From contig CM035806.1 of the NCBI GenBank assembly GCA_020466095.1, positions 38,929,698-38,993,697 on the forward strand: DNA of 64,000 nucleotides, given 5' to 3'. Position numbers and translations under genes: made by a program. The DNA comes from Chlorops oryzae (lineage: Eukaryota; Arthropoda; Insecta; Diptera; Chloropidae). Shown one piece after another: positions 46,901 to 64,000 of this stretch. Position 1 is the first letter of the stretch; each line of letters starts with the position of its first letter. Below the pieces are notes generated by a model. It had not been told where the DNA came from, did not search any database, and saw nothing but the letters and a program-made list of their open reading frames with translations.

Positions 46901-48797
46901 CAGAGACTTGAAAAAAGGAAAAAGACAAAGAGAAATATAACGAACGGAAGTAAATCTAAAGGGGATCAACAGGAAAGTCACACATGAAAGCATGAGCAAA
47001 AAAGAGAAGCAGGAAATGATGGAGCCAACAAAATACTAGGCGAGTGGGAAAAACGAAGGGGAATACGAAAATGAAAATGAATAAAAATGCATTTTAGAGC
47101 GCAAAATCGCAGTCACATATAAATTTGTAGATGAAAGTGGATTAAAAACAACTTATAAAGCGTTGACAACGGAATATTAAGGGATCAGTGAGAATGTACG
47201 CGAATGAACATGAAGTCGAAGCCGAACCCGTAGCCGAAGCAAGAGCAAGAGCCAAAGCAAAAGCAAAGCACCGCACGACAACAATAGGTGCAAGTGTGGA
47301 GAAAATGAATGGCTTTTTAAGGGAGCTAGATAGCTGGGGCTTGCAGAGCAATGAAAAATTACTGCCATATGGAGATGCCGAGTGGAGATGACGGAGCGAG
47401 GAGTACCTATCTCGCCGAGCAATTTCGGTAAGAGCCAATTTAGTTTGGGGCATTGCATGAATGGAGCAATACACTTGCCCTCTTAACAAATGCCACCGAG
47501 AAGAGATGGCAATGCTGTCAAACAAGCAGAGCACACATCCACATTCATTCGGAGCTTGGATTTGGAATTAAGATTGGCTGCTGGGTGAATCGCGAAGGGT
47601 GGAGGAACGGGGGCTGGCAATGAATTTTGTTTAAAGCTGAGAATATTATTTTGGATATTCTGTAAATGAATTAAAAATACTTTGTAGTAGGTATGTAACT
47701 AGTTGTTTTTCATGGGATTTTTTGTACCCCCGAAAGATGAAAAAGAAGACAATGTTTATACTCGCTATCAGTCGTAATTGGACTCATAAACTGGCAATTT
47801 TGTATTAAATCGTGGGAGGGGAGTAAAAATTTTCATTTCTTCCGTTTTGAACGTTTTATAATGCGTTTAATTAATTCAATGGGCATGCCTTTAATTCATG
47901 ATCGTATTGAGGTCGTTAAAGTTAGTTTTTTTTTTTTACACTAATCTGAGGTGATTTTTGCAATCATGTTTCGCTCGTTTTTAATTATTGGACAGAACAT
48001 GAATGTTTTGAATAGCAGAGCGCAGGTATCCTTGCCCCTGGGACATTCTCATAATGTCTGCATACGCGTAACCATAACATGCCTGGTCATAAATATGCTT
48101 TGTGGCCCCGCTTTTTTTCGCTGGAAGGTACGTGCAGCGGCGAGCTTCATTAAAAATTCAAAATTCCTACACGCTCAATGGTTGCCTTTTTCGAGCCTAA
48201 CCGAGCCGAGCCGAACTGGGTTGAGTTGAGTTGAGATGGGCTGCGGGTTAATGGTGATATTTTAATTTATTGCCGCAGTGTAAAGGCTTTGTAGCAAAAT
48301 ATATATGCTCGTTCCATTAGAGGTCGCGCGCGCTTAGCCACAGCAAACGTTTACGGTGTTTAAAATATGCAGTAGATTAAAATATCCGATTACTTTGTGC
48401 CCATCATAAACTGAATTGATTTATAAACGTGAACATTTTTTCAAGTGGTTGAAGAATGCCAGCAGCAGCAGCAGTAGTAACGGAAGTGGCTTTTGAAATT
48501 TTTAAAAGCATACCTTTATGAGTCTGGGTAAGCGGCCATTCATTGAAATGAGAAATCACATTGGATGGAGTTCATTTATTTCACACAAATTCGTACGCAA
48601 TTTTAATATAAGAAAACATGAAGATATTACAAGAATTTTTCGAAGCTTGAGCTCAGAAAAGCAGCATTCTTCAAGATAAAAGGATAAATTCTTTTTCTGT
48701 TAAATCAATACGAGTACCATTAAGAGTTTTCCTTCAAATTTTGAGATATTTTAACGTGATTGAAGACCAAAAAAAAAAAACAAAGCTCCTTATATTG
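43916..48797. other. Intergenic, no gene recognised
   Basis: 4.9 kb of AT-rich DNA. It holds a (GA)n run at 45380-45412, GAAC/GAAT-type tandem repeats at 45528-45562, and GAGTT repeats at 48222-48234. The ORFs here are short and composed of simple repeats (for example the Ala/Arg/Lys run at 47210-47275). No homology recognised. Confidence 0.45.
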
Positions 48798-48800
48798 TAA

Positions 48801-50059
48801 AGGGTAGGCTAGACGATATGGTTAGTTACCAAATTTTGGCTGTTTTTGAGTAATTTTTTGTCCCAATCCAGTCCAAACCGTGTAACCACCAACCATACGT
48901 ATGGTCAAATGTCATTTGGTTACGTTTGTTCATGCTGCAGCCAAACGTTTGGATGCCAAACTAGCCATATCGTGTAACACCCCTTTGGGACAACACGGAC
49001 AAATTTGTTTAACAAATGGGACGAATTTGCGCTGATTTGTCATTTGGTCAAGCTCAAAAATAGACCCATGACCTAATGGCAAACGTTTGTGTCGAAAGTT
49101 AAGATAAATTCAAGCGGTTTTTTAAAAAAAGTGGTTTTATATATTTATTTGAACAGAAATCTAAAATTTTTTGAAAGAAATCGATATTCAACAAAAAATT
49201 GTATATGATATAGGAATTTTGTCTGATGAAAAATAGAATATCTTAATGCAGTCAAACCTGGAGGTAGCCACGCGCAAGTACTTTATAAATCGCATCAAGA
49301 ACTTTTGGTACGATTGTGGATATCGTAGGTACACCATGGAATGAGGAAAAGGTATTGCAAGGACCGAATGTTTTCCCCCGTCGCTAAATACCTCAACGTC
49401 AAATGAGCCATTCACAAGCCGAAATGCTTTTTCGCATAATTGTATCCTTTTTGGCTATAAGGTGTGAAACCAACGAAAGCAGATTTTCGAACTGAGCATT
49501 CGTCATTCGAAGAAAATTGTTGTACAATTCGGCCTCTTCTTCTTCCAGCTCTTTGTACAACTTTGCGCAAAACCCTTCTTGGTCCCGACGAGTAACCCAA
49601 TTCCTTACCCAAACTCGGGGACGTTTACGAGGCTTTTCAAACACAGTTCGGTCCGAATCGTCGTCAAAAATATAGCCGGCCAATACGACGGCAAGAATTT
49701 TTTTATTTTTTGCATTTAGGGACATTTTTTAAAGACTTTATTAAAACAATCTCTGGCCGATGTGTTCACTCTATGCACAACAATATTATTTAGCGTCAAT
49801 TGACAGTTGGCCATAATTAAATTTGGTCACAATCGTGCATATCGTGTAACAGCCAAGCAAACCGAAAAAGCAATTTGGGACCGAACAATATTTGTACACT
49901 ATCTAGAATTGGTGGGTGCGCAAACGTTTTGGGACAAAATGTGCATATCGTGTAACCGCTAAGCAAATGTCTTGCTGACAAATGAGCATACAAGCCAAAA
50001 TTTAACCAAATGATTTCAACCAAACGTTTGGTCATTAACCATATCGTCTAACCGTCACT
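48801..50059. mobile_element. Deleted Harbinger/PIF element, copy 1
   Basis: 1259 bp with imperfect 21-bp TIRs (AGGGTAGGCTAGACGATATGG against AGTGACGG.TAGACGATATGG, differing at a few bases) and TAA on both sides (48798-48800 and 50060-50062). A 3-bp duplication is the mark of this superfamily. Subterminal words CATATCGTGTAAC occur at 48967, 49837 and 49947. It carries the beginning of a transposase gene on the minus strand. A near-identical copy lies at 58961-60155. Confidence 0.92.
49188..49725 (-). pseudogene. Harbinger transposase N-terminal remnant
   Basis: From ATG 49725, 108 codons: RKRPRVWVRNWVTRRDQEG, then YNNFLRMTNAQFENLLSLV and IAKKDTIMRKSISACEWL. These match the order RVWVR-W-RR, YxNFLRM, LL-LV-P-I, D-MR-SIS-E-L of HARBI1-like transposases. 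A stop follows at 49399. The next piece of homology (49188-49415) is in another frame. The DDE catalytic domain is deleted. Confidence 0.8.
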
Positions 50060-50062
50060 TAA

Positions 50063-51250
50063 GCCTTATTTATGAATTTGTTCAATCAAATGCATATTCT
50101 ATACAAAATCCGAAGTTTAATTCCTTTAAATTTCCACGCGATCTTTGAGTCATACTTAAAACATAGAACGTTCCAACTGAAACATAACACGTTTACAACA
50201 AGTTTTCAATTTAATGCAGGGGTCCCTCAAGGAAGTGTTGTAGGGCCTTTTCTTTATCTCTTGTATACTGCAGATATTCCGATTAGTGATCGAATAACAG
50301 TTTCAACATTCGCTGATGACACAGCGATATTAGGCCGACACAAGGATATAAGAGTCTCAACTTCTAAGCTCCAAAATCATCTCAGCGAAATCCAAGACTG
50401 GCTCTCTAAATGGCGAATTAAAATAACTGAGCTTAAATGTCGGCTATAACATTCACGCTTAACAGAAAATCTTCTCCGCACATTTACCTCGGAATTCACT
50501 TGGATAAACGATTGATATGGCGCAAGCATATCGATGCCGAGAGAACCCAAATGAAACTTAAAGCCAATAGCTTGCACTGGTTAATTAATAATCGCTCTCC
50601 TCTTAAACTGGAATATAAAATCCTCTTATACAAACAAGTCATAAAACCAATATGGACGTATGGTTTGCAATTTTATGGAAATGCAAGCAATTCCAACATA
50701 GATATCCTGCAAAGAGCTCAGTCCAAAATCCTTAGGACTATAACCGGAGCTCCTTGGTTTATTTCAAATGAAAGAATACATAGAGAACAAAACGTAGAAC
50801 TGGTTAAAACGGAGTTCGCCAAAGCCAATGAAAAGTACTTGTATAAATTGCATAGACACGTGAATCCACTACCGCGTGGATTATCGAATACCTCAGACTC
50901 CTCGAGGTTAAAAAGAAAAGATCGACCAGCAAATAATAATCAACAACAACTGCAATCCAGCGACATCCATCAACACAGCATTCCTAGCTGATTCACGACG
51001 CGGTTCCTGCGTGCAATCCATGCACTTCAAACAAAATAGCTTTCCCAGCTATTTAAAATCGAAATTCGCGCATGCAATCCACGATGAGGCCCGCGATGAT
51101 CCACAAATTACGTATCATGATCCATTCTTTTATTCGAGATAAGCTTTGTGATTTCCATCTGAGTTGATTGGGTGTAAGATTTTAAAAATTATTGCTGGAC
51201 TCCTTTTCTAGAGGAGTGATACAATAAATAAACTAAATGTTTAAAAAAAA
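50063..51250 (+). pseudogene. 5'-truncated jockey-like LINE
   Basis: Open frame 50072-50449 has RT motifs: NAGVPQGSVVGPFLYLLYTA and the catalytic STFADDTAIL. The reading then shifts frame near 50440 to 50437-50991 with YLGIHLDKRLIWRKHI, KPIWTYGLQFYGNAS and RAQSKILRTITGAPWF, the usual order of a jockey-clade ORF2 C-terminus. It ends with a tail AAAAAAAAA at about 51241. It abuts the Harbinger copy within a few bases. One frameshift, otherwise recent-looking. Confidence 0.85.
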
Positions 51251-51540
51251 ATACATATTCTATTGGTTTTTTTTTTCTACAAATTTTCCGACGATACCCT
51301 AAATGTATGCTATAAATAACATTAAAGGCAAAATAATCAAATGTTAAAATATAATTTAATGTTCCTGATTGAATTTGATTTGTGTAGAATTTTTTAAGGC
51401 ATACTTTTGTGATGACAAAAGACAATTTTGAGAAAAATCGCATTAGATGTTGCATCTGATTGGCGTTTTTTTTGTTTTTGACTGCAATTTTATTATACAT
51501 ATGTCTATCGACATCAGCTATTACCATTGTACTCTATGGT

Positions 51541-51585
51541 GTTAGCCCGACCCGAATGCACCGATTTGCATGATGAATAACCATG
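51541..51585. repeat. Short dispersed repeat (copy at 53420-53465)
   Basis: AGCCCGACCCGA followed by TGC-CCG-TTT and a G-ATGA word occurs in direct orientation at both places. Confidence 0.5.
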
Positions 51586-51723
51586 CCATCTGCTTTTGGG
51601 TATAAAAAAGGAAAATCCTTCCAATTTAAGCTGTTTCGCGGGATTTCGAAATGGAAAAAAAAGGACAAAAAAAGGATATCGAACAAAAAATTTTCGGACG
51701 TAAATTCATATATTATTATATAT

Positions 51724-51844
51724 TAGTGGTATTCAAGCAACAGTGCAAACGCAGTGTGCAATATTTGCACTTGTCAAATTGCGTACAAAAAAAGCAGTGC
51801 AAATATTGCACACTGCGATTTGCACTGTTGCTTGAATACCACTA
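51724..51844. mobile_element. Near-perfect palindromic mini-element
   Basis: Arms of about 48 bp (51724-51771 and 51797-51844) are inverted copies with one mismatch, around a 25-bp loop. They begin TAGTGGTATTCAAGCAACAG. Flanking 8-mers TTATATAT / TTGTATAA are similar, so an old hAT-like duplication is possible. RNA from it would fold as a long hairpin. Confidence 0.75.
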
Positions 51845-51904
51845 TTGTATAATTAAAATCAATCTAGTAAGTTATTCTTTTTCAAACGAAAAAACAAAAT
51901 AATT

Positions 51905-52610
51905 TTTCATTTCCAACTTGTGTTATGTTATGTATACGAATCTCCGAATTGCTTTAGAAATACCTTTATATCGTTGAAATGGTTTGTGCTGCAAATCTGA
52001 GATTTTATAGATATACACAAAATTGATTGGCCAACAATTTAAAATAGCGTTTTTGGAAGGGGGCTGCTGATGGGTGAGCTATGTTTATTCAAAGTCCATA
52101 AAAAATAAAATTCTTTTATAAAATTTTCAAATTTTCGACTTTGAGCATCATTTTTCACCATTCTTTTAACATTTTGTAAGTTATTTTTGATGTCATATTA
52201 AAGAATGATGGTTAAAGTACACAAAAGTTTTAAAAATTTTGAAGTATTGTAAACCATAGGGCTATTTACAAAGGCGTGTTAAAACCGTTGGAAAGTCGGA
52301 ACATCGAAAATTGTGACTTCTTTAAAAATTTTTAAACTTTGTATCTTGCTCAACTTTTTAAGCAGTTAAAATTTTCCAATTTTCCGACTTTCATATTTTC
52401 CGTCGCCTTTGTGAATACCCCTCGTAACTATTTGAAAAAACTTAGTTTTAAAAATGCAATGGTAGTAAAAATTTCTTACGCAATTTTCTCGAAACTCTGA
52501 CGTGATAGAAGTATTTTGATAATTTTCAATTTTTCAGCACACAAAAATCTAATAGAAACACCACTGCAACTCAAAAGGGGAAAATCAAATTTCGATTTTG
52601 CAGGCCTGTG
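51905..52610. mobile_element. Palindromic TIR element, copy 2 (interrupted)
   Basis: Diverged copy of 19680-20213, including GACTTTGAGCATCATTTT and AAAGAATGATG. It keeps the right terminus (ACAGGCCTGCAAAA read inward at 52610) but has lost the left inverted arm. It is interrupted at 52258-52422 by another small element absent from copy 1. Confidence 0.7.
52258..52422. mobile_element. Nested 165-bp MITE
   Basis: TIRs AGGGCTATTTACAAAGGCG and AGGGGTATTCACAAAGGCG (other strand). The homologous repeat at 19595-20213 lacks it, an empty-site comparison. Flanks TAAACCAT / GTAACTAT are partly alike, compatible with a decayed 8-bp hAT duplication. Confidence 0.75.
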
Positions 52611-53688
52611 TTATTAAATATTTCTATCCAACGATCCGAAATAGAAACACTTTCGTTTCTCCACTTTCTAATTTTTTCACGGCAGCAGTACATTTGAGCA
52701 CTTCCGTATTGTGCATTTAATTTTGAGGCATTTCCATTTGCATCAAACAATCCAAGCCTATCCAGTTTGAGCATCAGTGTTAGCAGTTAGTTAATATACT
52801 TCCATGTCGGAGCTCGCATCAAAATTGCCCATGGAAGAATATTCAACTGCCTAAGTGGTTCCGTTCAAGACCTCATTGTTCTTTATTTCAACTATATCGA
52901 CGTATCGATACACAAATCAGAGATACGAGTACACCATAGTCAGTGCTGTCATCGTTTACATGTATTAATCTTTACTGCGCAGTGACCTTTTCGGTTTTTA
53001 CCACTGAATGTTAAGAGGGATTAGTGTTTTGTTTGAGAAAACGGCGAAAGAAGGTTTTTAAAAGGTGAAAAAAGGACTATCAAAACTAAAGAAAGGATTT
53101 TTAGCTCGTTCACGGGATAGACTTTTGCATGCCGAAAAAAATGAGTATCCCGCGAAAAAAAGGACAAATGGCATGGTTAATGATGAACAATGTTTCCATC
53201 TCCAATAGTAGATGCAATTGATTGAGTCAATTAAGTTAAATGATACTTATGGTTCAGTCTGGTATAGTTAACTAGCTACAAAAGAGCGGCCAAAGCCTTT
53301 AGAAATGAGAAAATTTGAGTTAAAAATTAACAGCGAAATGTTGGCGTAAAACGTTGAATAAGTATTTCGCAAAGTCGAGCTAACTGAGCCAAGTGCTTGA
53401 TACTGTTGTGTTCGGAAGAGTCAGCCCGACCCGACTGCGCCGGTTTCCACGATGAGCAAAATGTTTCTTTCTTAAGACTACCACAGTGTTGTTTATGAAA
53501 TAGGTAGAAGACTTTGAATCATCCGCGCTGGATGAAAAAATGAAAGCATATTTAAAGGGTAATCTTTAGTTTTTTCTTCTGAATTCGGGTAAAAATTTTC
53601 AGCTTTGCAGTATCAAGCAGCACTTGGATACAGTTGAAGCGCTGAAAAGAGTTGTTTAGTTTTATTTTTCCTTTATTTTAAGAAAAAA
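52611..53688. other. Intergenic, no gene recognised
   Basis: AT-rich DNA with a short dispersed repeat copy at 53420-53465 and a TGGCATGGTTAATGATG word near 53168 that is the inverse of one near 51573. No coding sequence. Confidence 0.4.
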
Positions 53689-54366
53689 CAAGTAAGAAAG
53701 CTAAAGTCGGTCAAGCCCGACTTTGAAATACCCAGCGTCCCGACGTTATGAGCGCACTATGTTTTGCTTCTCTATTTATGGGCGTGGCAGTAGGAGGGCC
53801 ACATAAATTATTTCCCAACACCTTTCATTCGCTTTGGTGAACCTATGTTGCGAATTTCAAGCTTCTATGCCTTTTACTTCGGAAGTTACGATAAGCCCTT
53901 ATTTGTGGGCGTGGCTCACGGAGGGCGGCGTCCATTTTTTTCCAGGATATGTCCCTTTGTGTAGTTTACCAGTACACCAAATATCAATGGAATGTGTTGA
54001 GTGGTTCGCAAGTTACAAGCATTTTACTGAAAACACATTATATTAATTTGTGGGCGTGGAAGTGGGCGCATGTCTCCCATTTTTACTTAGGATCATACTC
54101 GGATCCCGATAAACCTGTGTGCCAAATTTCGACTTGATTGGTCCAGCCGTTTCGGAGGAGATCCGACCACGGACGGACGGACAGACGGACGGACGGACGG
54201 ACAGATGGACAGACGGACGGACGGACAGACGGACATGTCTAAATCGATTCAGTTTTTGATCCTGATCATTTCTATATATTAATATATATGTCTATATCTC
54301 CGGAGCTTAGTTCTCCCTGTTACAAGATTCGCACAAAACTAATATACCCCGCTTACGCTGGGTATA
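53689..54366 (-). mobile_element. INE-1/DINE-1-like element (copy c)
   Basis: Read on the minus strand it starts TATACCCAGCGTAAGCGGGG at 54366. It passes through the GATCAGGATC and GTCCGTCCGTC blocks and several CCACGCCCAC words, and ends with the hairpin arms AAAGTCGG / CCGACTTT (53704-53725 region) then AGCTTTCTTACTTG at 53689. It is the most complete of the three copies. Confidence 0.8.
54171..54235. repeat. GGAC/GGACAGAC tetranucleotide repeat
   Basis: Tandem GGAC with AGAC variants inside INE-1-like copy c; the same block at shorter length is in copies a and b. An unrelated run of GGAC also lies at 14689-14712. Confidence 0.9.
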
Positions 54367-55079
54367 AAAAAAAAGTTTAATAAAATTGTGCCAGTCTGGG
54401 AGCTATGGGCCTGAAATGTTAAGAGGAGGTGAACAATTTATTCACTTTTTGAGATTTGTCCTACTTTAGCTGGAGTTTTTGAGTTTTGAGATCAATTTAA
54501 AATTGACCAGTCGCCAATATAGCAAAACCAAATAAAGAAATTAGCTTTATTTCTCAAGTGCTTTCAGAAACTGCAGTAAAACTTTGTTTACGTATTACAT
54601 GTTGCATCACGTCATTTAACAGTTATAATGATCAAAAACTTTGGAAAAAAAAATAAAAATAAAAAAAAAATAATGAAAAAAGATTAAAGTTTTTTATCTT
54701 AATTGAACAGAACAAATCCTTTATTGGTCAAAATCTACGGATATCACAGCTCTAATGAACTTTGAAGCAGTTGAGAATATTTGTATGAAAAGAATACAAG
54801 ATCTCTTGAGCTTCTTCGAATTCTGGCTCATTCAGAGGCAGATTAAAGTGCCGTAAGGCACGAGGCTTAAAGGGGCTTCATTGGCGAGGCTGTTTTTGGA
54901 CCTTTTTTAATAAAACTCCTGACAGAAAACGAAAACAGCTTTTTCAATTTAGTTTCTTTTTATTGTGTTAGGAGTGCAAAAAAGGTTATAAAGAAGCACT
55001 TTGTATTTTTAATTTTTTATTTGAGGGCGCTTCACAAAGTTCTCGGCCGTCAAAGTGGATGCCCAAAAAAAGGTGTATT
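54367..55079. other. Intergenic, no gene recognised
   Basis: AT-rich DNA with A-runs near 54645-54672. No ORF or repeat family could be assigned. Confidence 0.4.
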
Positions 55080-55199
55080 GCTGGCTGCCGGGTCTCCAAG
55101 TTGTCCGAAATGGAAAAGATGCACTGTAATAGACTTAGTCTTAATTATTGTACAAACTAAGAATAAATTGAATTGATTTGAAAAAAAAAAAAAAAAAAA
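55080..55199 (+). mobile_element. 3' end of a non-LTR element with poly(A) tail
   Basis: TTAGTCTTAATTATTGTAC then AATAAATTGAATTGATTTG and 19 A. This is the usual form of a 3' UTR and tail of a 5'-truncated LINE. The 5' limit is not certain. Confidence 0.5.
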
Positions 55200-55221
55200 C
55201 AGGGTTATACAGTATAGATGT

Positions 55222-55390
55222 CATTATGGCGTGAACTTTCAAAATAAGTAATTTTGGGATTTTTTTTTTTAGACAAAATGCCCGCCATTGAAAATTGACC
55301 CATCGATTTCGGGTAAATTTTTTTGAAATTCAGTGTAAAAAAATTTAAAAAAAATTTTTTCCATTTATAATTGAGGTTCACGCCATAATG
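55222..55390. mobile_element. Small TIR element, unclassified
   Basis: 169 bp with perfect 15-bp inverted ends CATTATGGCGTGAAC. No convincing target duplication. Confidence 0.6.
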
Positions 55391-62107
<6,717 letters not shown>

Positions 62108-62193
62108 AACACTTCTAGAGAGCTATGACTATGAGCGCCAGGACATTTGAAATCGGTGAGAAATATACATAGCTGTAGCCTTTAACACCACAA

Positions 62194-62199
62194 AATAAA
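62194..62199 (+). terminator. Poly(A) signal of the amylase gene
   Basis: AATAAA 87 bp after the stop codon. Confidence 0.6.
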
Positions 62200-62331
62200 C
62201 AATTTCATTTCTATTCAATGCTTTCGTTTCAGTTTTTAATTTCTAAATTCTTTCTCATTCGGATTGGGGGAAAAGCAATTTTATTTTTTTTCTTCGCGAA
62301 AATTCCACCGGAAAAATAAGATATTATATTA

Positions 62332-62966
62332 GGGTGTCCTACCATAAGGACATAAGCTTGATAGCACGCCGGAAGTTTCAGCCCAAAAACCAATGTCAAT
62401 GAAAATTCGGCATTTAGCTATTTAATATACCATACCTACATAAATTGGATATCATGTAAGCCATTAAGAATTACCAATTTAAGCCTGTAAGTATGCAACG
62501 TATTTTTGCGATTATGTTTTTGAGAACATAATCGCATATGTATGGCTTAAGAGCCACAAGAGTAAATTGATTATTTCTTATAGCAAGTTAATAAAGGATT
62601 CACTATCTTTGAAACTACATACATCATAATCTTGCTCAATTTATATATAACGCTTATAAGTTATGAAGCCTTGATTTTGAGACTTCTGAAAACGTTCACG
62701 CAAAGTGAAATTAAAGACGCCTAAATTACGAATAAAATTATTAATATTTATAGTTTATGCACACTAAAACAAGGCTTGACTATTTTTCTCCCGACTAGTG
62801 ACTCAATATCTCAATAATTTTTCCACTTAAAACTGGAAATATTTGGGTACCTAAGTATCGCAGAAAAGTAAGATTTTTGGAGGGCATTCCGCATACCATA
62901 AAGTCTGAAAAAACTCGCGAAAGTTCTTTAGTCCATAAGATTTCAAAGAAGACACGAAGAACACCC
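62332..62966. mobile_element. Candidate MITE with TA duplication
   Basis: Ends GGGTGTCCT and, inverted, GGGTGTTCT, with TA directly outside each (62330-62331, 62967-62968). AT-rich interior without ORF. Similar in look to the hAT-type ends at 1557, but there is no 8-bp duplication here, so a mariner-type origin is only a suggestion. Confidence 0.5.
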
Positions 62967-62968
62967 TA

Positions 62969-64000
62969 ATGTGTATTGTATCTATTGCTTAAATGAAGCG
63001 AATCGAATGCGTAAAGACCTTTCGATGGCTTTTTTAGCCCCTTGCAATGATGTACTTAAGTTTAATCTCATTGGATCTCTAGGCTCACCTCCCGTTTGCT
63101 AGCGTGGCCCCCATTGGAAAGCTCATAAATTCCAGAAACTTATAAGGAATTTATCATTTCTCTTCCACCATTTTGAATAAGACATTTGAGCGCATTAAGA
63201 AAGTTTCAAATATTTTTCTTTTTTGTGTACTGCTGCTCAAAGGAGAAAAAATAATTCACACTATTTTGTCCTCGCCTGCTGCGCGATACTACGACAAAGG
63301 CTCACGATTACTCGCAGTCGTAAATGTTGCAAGCAAACTTTTCCGGAAGCTATTATTTTCCTGTTTGACCACCGCGCGCTAGATGAGAAAGAGCACAAAG
63401 AACAGGCCACAAGAAGAGAGAAGAGAATCAGTTGACAGTCGATTGCTGTGAAAATATTTCCGCTTAACTATTTCCGTCCTGTAGGTTGACCCCCTCCCAC
63501 CCTTTGTTGTGCCGTGCCGCAATTATCCTACCTGGTGAAACGGCGCGGTGCGGTGCGGCACAGCGCGGCGGCAGAAACCCATTTTCCGATTACTGAGTAG
63601 GTACAACAAATGTTTCGATGAGCAGGGGTAAAAAATAGAAATAGAAATGGAAATGAAAATGAAAATGAAAAAAAAAACTCGAAGAATCAAATGAAATTTT
63701 CTTGCGCGATAATCGAAAAAGGAAGGAACTTAAAATGCCGCACCAGGTTCCAGTTTGCCAATTTTCTAAATCTGCGGACTCGCCTGAACATGTTCGGCTT
63801 GAAGAGAATTGGATCGCATCGAATTGAATGCTGCGCACTTGACTATTGTCGATATACCTACCGCCCATATTGACTCCTTAACTGCCCGCCGCTGTAAAGT
63901 CCAAAGGACTTTTGAGCTCATGCAGTTGAGTCCGCTCGCAACAAACTACATTTAAAGACGGAAGCGGGAGCGGGGGCGCGGGTGCGGGCGTTGGTTTGCA
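62969..64000. other. Flank with GC-rich segments, no gene recognised
   Basis: 63530-63580 and 63960-64000 are G+C rich (GGTGCGGTGCGGCAC; GGAGCGGGGGCGCGGGTGCG), unlike the rest of the window, and may mark a promoter of a gene beyond the right edge. Short ORFs at 63173-63435 have no known likeness. Confidence 0.4.

Overview
The window is genomic DNA from a higher (brachyceran) fly, most likely a tephritid-type species. Multi-exon genes are spread through AT-rich DNA. Their exons look like fly orthologues (CEP131/dilatory, an alpha-amylase family enzyme), introns carry GTRAGT donors and polypyrimidine-AG acceptors, and the DNA between is full of transposon remnants and (GT), (GA), (TTA) and GGAC repeats. 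INE-1/DINE-1-like Helitron relatives are a typical fly component. Species is inference; nothing seen names it.

Layout. 1.5-2.8 kb: hAT-type non-autonomous element with perfect 8-bp target duplication. 3.3-8.8 kb, plus strand: complete or near-complete CEP131/dilatory (centriole/ciliary coiled-coil protein, 14 proposed exons, all phases compatible). 9.8-10.5 kb: an old dispersed repeat interrupted by a mariner-like MITE. 10.6-10.7 kb, minus strand: a 48-codon ORF for a single-pass membrane microprotein with upstream in-frame stop and poly(A) signal. 12.9-31.2 kb, plus strand: a gene for an alanine/lysine-rich amphipathic-helix (LEA/perilipin-like) protein, main exons at 30.2-31.25 kb and a possible alternative first exon 17 kb upstream. 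Its putative long intron holds many small DNA elements and a 600-bp pure purine-strand satellite. 31.9-41.8 kb, minus strand: a full-length, apparently young Ty3/gypsy LTR retrotransposon with near-identical 2-kb LTRs, a Gag carrying an N-terminal RING-H2 finger, and Pol in the -1 frame behind a heptamer slippery site and a potential pseudoknot. 43-55 kb: LINE fragments, a deleted Harbinger element, nested MITEs and an INE-1-like element. 56.8-62.1 kb, plus strand: a divergent secreted alpha-amylase (Amyrel-like) with acidic insertions and a second Harbinger copy inside intron 3. 62.3-64 kb: another MITE and GC-rich flank.

The host genes do not form an operon or a visible pathway; they are independent neighbours. 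The strongest leads for something unusual are the RING-Gag retrotransposon with its frameshift signal, the microprotein, the divergent amylase with replaced active-site/chloride-site residues, and the alternative first exon. Exon joins were worked out by hand from splice consensus and reading phase, and need RNA evidence.
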